Source: Selaginella moellendorffii
Taxonomy: Eukaryota > Streptophyta > Lycopodiopsida > Selaginellales > Selaginellaceae
Direction: 5' to 3'
Length of the DNA stretch: 64,000 nt
Assembly (NCBI RefSeq): GCF_000143415.4
Contig: NW_003314308.1
Coordinates: forward strand, 576,794-640,793
Each line of letters starts with the position of its first letter. The stretch's first letter is position 1. Shown piece after piece: positions 58,338-64,000 of the stretch. The translations under genes and the position numbers were made by a program. A model generated the notes under the pieces. It worked only from the letters and a program-made list of their open reading frames with translations, was not told the DNA's origin and searched no databases.

Positions 58338-58749
58338 GTCTCCCCATCCGCAGTCTAGAAGTGTCAGTTTTCAAGCCGACAAAAGGACGAGAGCTTCTTT
58401 TAATTCCACTGCATTCCTGTGCTGCTGCTAGCCGAAAGATCTAACTCATCTGCGGCCCGTTCTCCCCGGCTGAGGACGAGGAGGAGGAAGCCCGCAGATC
58501 TTATACGCCTATGTGCTTAGTGGAATATTTTATTCTCATAGTTTACATTTTTGAGGACTTTTGGTGCGCGCGGGCCCACACCATCATCTGCTGCTAGTGT
58601 TGCCGGTGTTGGGTGGAAAAGAGAGATTTCTTAGCACAATTCGGTTCCAGCTTTTTCTTGTAGATCCGCCATTCCCTGCCTTCTGGCGACCTCGTAGCAA
58701 GTTTGCGGCGCCCTCAGTCTCCACGGTCTCCAGTATATCGCCGTTTGCA
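58338..58749 (+). promoter_or_regulatory. probable leader region of the MGGSLS gene
   Basis: No independent gene seen. The reading frame is open upstream from 58561, but family comparison with the partial copy at 63856 supports a start at 58750: similarity begins only at gtttgcaatggg. Confidence 0.35.
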
Positions 58750-59701
58750 ATGGGTGGCTCATTGTCACAAGCTCGTGGTGAGTGGAGGAAGTGCCGTTGC
58801 ATCCAAATCAGCTCGAAGCTCCCATCCGGCACAGCACTGCAGGACCAGCTGTCACTTGATCTTCCCAATGGCATGCCCAAGAGCCAGCAGCTCATGGATG
58901 TCTCGATGGCGATTGTCCCATCTCTACGGAAAACCTGCGCCAACACTGAAGTGGCTCTGGAGATCAAGAACTTCCTTCTCGGTGTGGATGACGACGAGGT
59001 AATCATCAACACCAAGGCTCTAGGATTTTACCCATACCGCTTCAAATTCCATATTAGTCCACAGCTTGGCGAGATGGAAAATTCTGCCATTGCTATATAT
59101 GACTACAATTTCCATGACGGCGCTCGTGCTAATGCCAACTCCAGCACTCTCACCACTCTCACCAAGAACAGCGAAGGTGAGCTTGGAGCTCGACTTGATT
59201 TACGGGCAGTAAAGTTCATAGTAAAGAAGACGTGGGGGCAGTCACTCCAAGAGCCAATGGACTACGAGTCCATCAGTATTGGAGCTCCAGGGAACATGGC
59301 AGAGCTTGAGTGGAAATTACTTCGCTGGAATCGCAACGGGACGGAGTATAATCCATCCAATCCACACTCTGGGCTAAGTTCCCTCGAGGTATGCTTTATT
59401 CCTTTGGATTCCTTTCACTTCGTTTTCTTTGTAGCCGCCTTTCCGAGGAGGACGAACAAAAATCAACGTGGAAGACTTTCCTGTTATTGTGTGGCATCTG
59501 CCCGCGAGCACGGCGTCCAAGTTTCAGCTCGGGTTCAATATTCGTCTGGAGGCGGACATGCATCTCCTCTGGTACCGGAGAAGCAAATGGATGCGCCGAA
59601 GAGTCAAGGAGTACATTAGCAAGAAAGTCGAATTTTCCCATGAGTTTGTGGTCACCGATGGTAAAGGAGAACTGTCATATACTTTTGATATCGAATTTTG
59701 A
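58750..59701 (+). CDS. unrecognised protein with MGGSLS start (301 aa, two exons)
   Basis: Function unknown. Exon 1 58750-59388 (213 codons) and exon 2 59435-59701, joined in phase across a 46-bp intron. The start MGGSLSQARGEW fits the N-myristoylation pattern (Gly at 2, Ser at 6). The body is mixed alpha/beta with no transmembrane segment: LGFYPYRFKFHISPQLGEME, then NSAIAIYDYNFHDGA, EWKLLRWNRNGTEY, INVEDFPVIVWHLPA, FQLGFNIRLEADMHLLWYRR, and ELSYTFDIEF at the end. A second copy begins at 63856, so it is a small local family. Confidence 0.7.
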
Positions 59702-59878
59702 TAGAGAATGAAAACAGAAGGTCAGGGTTACTCCTTTTATCCTTTTAAGACGAGAGGTTGACTCAAAATTTGGCGCGAAATGTGTACACCCCTGGTTAGG
59801 GTTAGGGCTAGGGCATCCCAGGCAGGCGCGGTTCAGGCGCTTCCTCCGCACAGGCGTGCGCAGGTCTTGCTCCAGGAC

Positions 59879-60537
59879 ATGGCGGGTCTCACAGTGCGCC
59901 TTCTCGAGCTAGCGGGTAAGCACGCGTCTTGCTTCTCTTTCCTCTCCAGATCGAGACTTGGTCAATGCAGGCAACAAATCGTGGCAAGGTAGCCATCTCA
60001 AGAGCGTGGAGCAGGCATCGTGGAGGCGGTGGCGGCCAAGGACGAGGTCCTGGAGCTCACGCTGGAGGTATTCAGGCGGCCATCCAAGGAGAGGAAAACA
60101 ATGGACGCCGAGGTGGACGAGCGCGTTTCCTACGCTCAAAGGATCAGCTACACCCGATTATCTTCTCGGTCAGCCCCCTCAGGAGCAGCAACGCAGCCCT
60201 ACCACTACAGCGACATGGATCTGGGCGTCTTGAAAGCTCCGGAAACCGCACCGCCACCAGCGCCATTCCTGCCGTCGCCAACAGTGAAAAAATCACCACC
60301 AAGAGAAGCAGCAGCAGGAAAGCTCACGCCCTCTCCACTCCGGTTACACTTCCCGGACTGCCTCCCGGATGGAAGCGCGGAGATCCGGTTCCACTGCCGG
60401 AAGTGGCACCGCCAGCTCTAATTCCAACAGCACGCGCTCCAGGAGTAATCCAGGTGCCGTTCGTGCAGCTGGATCTAAACCCGGAGCTCGAGGACGACTA
60501 CGCCTTGGACTCGGAGCAAAGCTCCGAGGAAGAGTGA
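59879..60537 (+). pseudogene. MED4: Mediator subunit 4 (MED4)-like copy with frame break
   Basis: MED4 is a Mediator middle-module subunit. Seen: a short N-terminal part; EAVAAKDEVLELTLEVFRRP; the family signature ERVSYAQRISYTR; YHYSDMDLGVLKAPE; then, in a different frame, the C-terminal LPPGWKRGDPVPLPEV, IQVPFVQLDLNPE and an acidic end SEQSSEEE. Between about 60230 and 60340 the frame must change by one base, and no credible intron explains it (a candidate would be only 31-34 bp and of the wrong length). The helical part is shorter than in plant MED4 as I know it. I call it a degenerate copy, though a sequencing indel is possible. Confidence 0.6.
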
Positions 60538-61265
60538 GGAACCAAGTAAGTTGGCATTCTTTCTAAGTTCTTTGAGACTTACTTGCTAACGACGATCAAA
60601 ATCAAGAAGTCTCATGTCCTACCAGGAAGGAGAACTCGATATTGCAAGTTAAAATCGAAACTTTGGGGGGAACAAATACTCGATTCAAATCCGGGGGTAA
60701 GAACAGCCTTTTCCACTTACACCAGGTCTACTTCTTAACCTTGAGCTACAGAAGCACGGACTTCACGAACGCGAAGAAAAAGCTCTCGGTTCTGCCAGAA
60801 GAGAAGATCTACCGGAAGGGGAACTGCTGCCTCAGCGGTCTCAGTCGTTCTAAAACATCCGACATGATTCAAGCACATCGTCGCGATCCTGCCGAGCTCC
60901 CGCGGCACCTTGACGTGATCCGGCAGTAGCCGGGGATCCACGACGGGGAGGACATGGTTCGTCCTCCCAGCGCGACCAACCAGGTACGTTCCCAACTACC
61001 TGAACTTTGCTGTTACTGATGATCTCCTCTAGCAGAAGACGTCCATGGCGGAGATGGTGGCGGCGCGATCGTCCAGGGGGAGACCCTCCTCGTGCTGCAA
61101 ATACCGGGCGTCCTCCACCGTGGCGACCCGGTGGCGCTGCGCATCCACCTCGCCTTCACTGCCGCCAAGTGCGTCAAGACGCTCCACTACGGCCACGAGA
61201 TCGTCCCCCGCTCCACAAACTTTTGTGTCGAGCGCGACTGGATCGTCACCACTTCCCCGGTCGAA
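60538..61265 (+). other. fragments of coding-like GC-rich sequence, not recognised
   Basis: 61040-61265 has strong C/G preference at third codon positions in one frame (GETLLVLQIPGVLHRGDPVA, then TLHYGHEIVP). 60740-60930 has another (KKLSVLPEEKIYRKGNCCLS). Both look like exon pieces of unknown genes, joined abruptly to the EGY2 duplicate at 61266. Confidence 0.4.
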
Positions 61266-62740
61266 CGGGTCTCTGGCAGTACATCGTCTCTTTTTTTATC
61301 ACGACTGGTGGATGTCTTCAGCTTGGATTTGCCACACAGGTACATACACCGTTTTTCACCTCTCCTGAAACTCAATTCTTACCGTTTCTTGTTTTTTTGC
61401 TGTGGTTGCAAGTTTCAAAGCTTCCACCCGAGATCGTCCAGTTCCACAGAGCCACCGGATTTAGATTTTGTAGTGCCTTATGTGGAGTCAGCGCTTCCGC
61501 TCGCATATGGAGCTGTTTCATGTAAGTTCCTGGGACTCCGTGTTATCTTTCTAATGTTTTTGTTCCAGGAAATTGGACATAGATCACTTTAGGTGTGTAA
61601 GTGACTCTATCACGCAAGTTAACTGAAAAATCCAGTGCTTGGAGAAGTAACCTTTTCTTTTCATGCACCCAAACTTTGACGTTTCCATGGCAGGCCCATT
61701 GGCTGGAGGTGTCTCTCGGTTGCAATGGTGGGAGTCGGCCTTTTGCTCTCGGCAAAAGGAGCACCTGAAGGGACACTTGTCCAAGTTCCCAGTGTTGTCT
61801 TCCAAGGCTCTTTTCTCTTGGGACTCGTCAACAGGGCCGCTCTAGGATACGAGTAAGCTCTTGGTCTTTGTAATCTGTGCGTTTGAAGTTCTGTGTGGAA
61901 ATTTGCAATGCTTGCACGTGGGAACTGTTGCAGTGCATCCGCTGGTAATAGCTGGCTGGTAAGAGGATGTCACCATTGTCTTTGAAAAGCTCTTAGAAGT
62001 TCCGTGTGCTTGTTTCCTCCCAGGTGTGGACTAACGACGACTCCATTTAACTTGCTTCCAGTGGGATGTATCGACGGAGGAAGAGCTCTCCAGGTTCGTA
62101 ATTCACTCAAAATCCAACTCTTGATCATGACTCTGAGTGAGTGCATACAGGCCGCATTCGGGAGCAAGGTGTTGAATATCGCTGGCTTGATCACTTACGT
62201 GCTACTAGGACTGGGAGTGGTAATCTTAGAAACGTTTAAGCCTTTCTTCTCACTCAACGTTCACGCAGTTGGGAGGTCCACTGTCTTTGCCGTGGGGTTT
62301 GTACATTATCATCGTCCAGGTACGTCGGTTCTTTCCTTTCTTAGAGAGTTCTTACTGTCTGTTTTCCGATACAGAGATCGTCTGGGAAGGCCTGCCTCAA
62401 GGACGTTACTGGTGTTGGCACTTGGAGGCAAATCGTCTATGCTGTGACGCTAGTGTTGGTCGTTTTGACGCTCTTGCCGTTGTGGGATGGCCTGGCCACC
62501 CAGCTTGGCATTGGCATTGGAACCCCAGACTCACTCGATCTATTTATGTGAAAGCTTCCAGGAGAAACGATGGGTTTTTTTTCTTTCCATTTCGCGGCAA
62601 GAAACAATTTTGCACGCATTCGTTGACAGAGAACCTGTGTGACGAGATTGTGGTACAAGAAAATGATGTGCTTGCAACTCTGCCGATTTTGAATTCCTTT
62701 TTGGAAATCAAAACAATTTACATTCCTATTGTCACCTTGT
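61266..62740 (+). pseudogene. EGY2-like pseudogene (segmental duplicate of 24105-25736)
   Basis: High similarity to the EGY2-like gene at DNA level, including introns and 3' untranslated sequence, so it came by genomic duplication and not from a transcript. It begins in the exon for GLWQYIVSFFITTGG. Deletions near 61450 and 61512 (about 18 and 14 bp) shift the frame. The exon with the HExxH zinc site is cut down to attggacatagatcacttta, losing most of the catalytic region. The C-terminal exons (PVGCIDGGRALQ onwards) are well kept. No start codon or transit peptide. Confidence 0.85.
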
Positions 62741-62741
62741 A

Positions 62742-63204
62742 ATGAGTGACGCGTTTCAAGTGGAACTGGCGTCTGGCCTGCCTCAAGGTAACTTCCTCCC
62801 TTTGTGGAGACATGGACACTGTGGTTGTAGACAAGGAGCTTAATCTCAACCAGAGTTGGGACTACACAGACGCGCACGACAACATTTTCTTTCCCAGCTT
62901 TGTGAGAAACTGTCGCGGTCCCTCGCCAACAATTTACGTGTGGGGACTCCCTTCAGGTGTCACCGATGCAGAGCTCATCACTCACTTTTCCCCGCATGGC
63001 GAGATAGCTGCCACTGAGGTGTTTGCATCCGAGGAAGGGAAGCCGCGAGCACGAGTTCGATTTGCTACCAAAGAACAAGCAACCGAAGCTGTCGCTTGCA
63101 AGCAGTACAGCGTCGTCAATGGCTCCACAATCCGGCTCGCCTTTGCGATCAATGGGAAACCAAAGAAAACGTCCAGCAGCAACGCAGCGGAGGCTGGAGA
63201 CTAG
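62742..63204 (+). CDS. small RRM RNA-binding protein
   Basis: Single RNA-recognition motif: TIYVWGLPSGVTDAELITHF (RNP2-like IYVWGL) and ARVRFATKEQATEAV (RNP1-like), ending NAAEAGD. I prefer ATG 62742 with exon 1 62742-62787 (MSDAFQVELASGLPQ), a 43-bp intron 62788-62830, then exon 2 beginning DKELNLNQSWDY. Alternatively translation starts at 62812 without that intron. The N-terminal part has a Trp/Tyr/Asp-rich segment. It starts one base after the EGY2 duplicate ends. Confidence 0.6.
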
Positions 63205-63435
63205 CCGAAAGAGAAAGAGGTACTTCCAAGCTTTCATAAATTCAACGTGTGGACTAAACCATACCAATGACCATTTCTCCTTGGTTGCAGATGTCAACGT
63301 TTCTCTCTTGTCTCAAACAGAGAAGCTGCGAATTGGAACTTTCTACGATTATGCATCAGTGTGATGTCCATCATTTTTGACTTCGCGCAGATTAAAAGGT
63401 GTATGTTTCGTCGCACAGCCATCCGAGAGTTTGCC
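63205..63435. other. gap between RRM gene and Ole e 1-like relic
   Basis: Probably 3' and 5' untranslated sequence. Nothing coding supported. Confidence 0.35.
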
Positions 63436-63850
63436 ATGGAGGGACAATCATCAAAGTATCTGATGGCTTGGCTTTTGATAGTAACGATCGAGCTCCACTT
63501 CTTGGCAGCGGGGTGTCGGCTGCTAGAGCACGAGATCACGTCTCGGACAGTCGTGGAAGCTTCGGTCTATTGCGAGATTTGCCACGAAGGGCGCAGCATC
63601 AAGAACATAGCACTGCCTGGTCCGTACTATCTCCATCTCTATAAGTTCCTGTCGATGATCACCAGTTCTAGTGGAGTTTACATTCTCGGCATGGTTTGAT
63701 CCAGGTGTTGTTGCGTTCCTGGAGTGCAATGGTGCTCGTGTCAGTGGCAGTAGCACCACGGACTCGTCCGGAAAATGATCGGTGGATGTTCCCAGCGGCT
63801 ACAACTTGGAGAGGGATTGCCGAGTGTCCGTGCTCGTAAATCCGCGCTGT
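63436..63850 (+). pseudogene. pollen Ole e 1-like secreted protein, interrupted by TGA
   Basis: Ole e 1 family proteins are small secreted cysteine-containing plant proteins. Exon 1 (63436-63619) gives a signal-peptide-like LMAWLLIVTIELHFLAAGC, then RTVVEASVYCEICHEGRS and LPG. After an 85-bp intron, exon 2 (from 63705) gives VVAFLECNGARVSGSSTTDS then SGK. The frame then hits TGA at 63776-63778, exactly where the family has an aromatic residue, and goes on in the same frame with SVDVPSGYNLERDCRVSVLV then NPRC. The 3' end runs into the second MGGSLS copy. Pseudogene or truncated; family assignment rests on cysteine spacing and motif feel. Confidence 0.55.
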
Positions 63851-63855
63851 TTGCA

Positions 63856-64000
63856 ATGGGTGGTTCATTGTCACAAGCTCGTGGGGAGTGGAGGAAGTGC
63901 CGTTGCATACAAATAAGCTCAAAGCTCCCATCCGGAACATCACTGCTCGACCAGCTGTCCCTTGATCTTCCCAACGAACCCAAGAGCCAGCAGCACGTGG
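63856..64000 (+). CDS. second MGGSLS-family copy, partial at window edge
   Basis: MGGSLSQARGEWRKCRCIQI is identical to the protein at 58750 over its first residues, then SSKLPSGTSLLDQLSLDLPN with a few changes and a short deletion (NEPKSQQ for NGMPKSQQ). It runs off the right edge. Similarity begins at gtttgcaatggg just before the ATG. Confidence 0.7.
   Translation, partial: MGGSLSQARGEWRKCRCIQISSKLPSGTSLLDQLSLDLPNEPKSQQHV

Overview
This is a plant nuclear window. Introns are very short (many 43-70 bp), exons are compact and genes sit close together (65-200 bp apart in places). The set mixes plant families (MLO, EGY-type chloroplast protease, NADK2-type NAD kinase, ALA1-type flippase) with a radial spoke head protein needed only for motile flagella. 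A vascular plant with swimming sperm and tiny introns points to a lycophyte such as Selaginella; this is inference from gene content, not a database match.

Region 1 (1-25541) is ordinary genic DNA. In order: partial ALKBH1-like dioxygenase (-), coiled-coil protein (-), MLO-like membrane protein (-), P4-ATPase of ALA1 type (+), organellar-type methionyl-tRNA synthetase (+), U1-70K splicing protein (+) with a long sixth intron, NADK2-type NAD kinase (+) with a duplicated terminal coding exon, an AT-rich gap, radial spoke head protein (-), BAP31-like ER protein (-) and an EGY2-like site-2 protease (+).

Region 2 (about 26250-47300) is nested retroelements. A decayed minus-strand retroelement is followed by an old solo LTR (28527-45127, TSD catat) that has been split by three later insertions: a young tandem element LTR-internal-LTR-internal-LTR (29026-42350, TSD gtcga), a 594-bp TRIM element on the minus strand (42863-43456, TSD tatag) and a second, older TRIM on the plus strand (43769-44411). 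The young element has 1.7-kb LTRs carrying low-complexity 12-bp and 6-bp repeats. Its 4.1-kb internal domains encode no recognisable protein and are packed with consecutive short perfect hairpins. This hairpin-quilted, non-coding LTR element is the most unusual thing in the window. More decayed LTRs of the same family lie at 46340-46840 and, as a related subfamily, at 55303-56451.

Region 3 (about 47900-57660) holds gene relics (PPR, coiled-coil) and a Ty3/Gypsy element (51493-57659) with very short 175-bp LTRs. Its gag-pol is broken by stop codons and by a solo LTR inserted in the integrase region.

Region 4 (57660-64000) is a patchwork of duplicated and broken genes: an unrecognised MGGSLS protein with a second copy at the window edge, a MED4-like copy with a frame break, a segmental EGY2 pseudogene that lost its HExxH exon, a small RRM protein and an Ole e 1-like relic with an in-frame stop.
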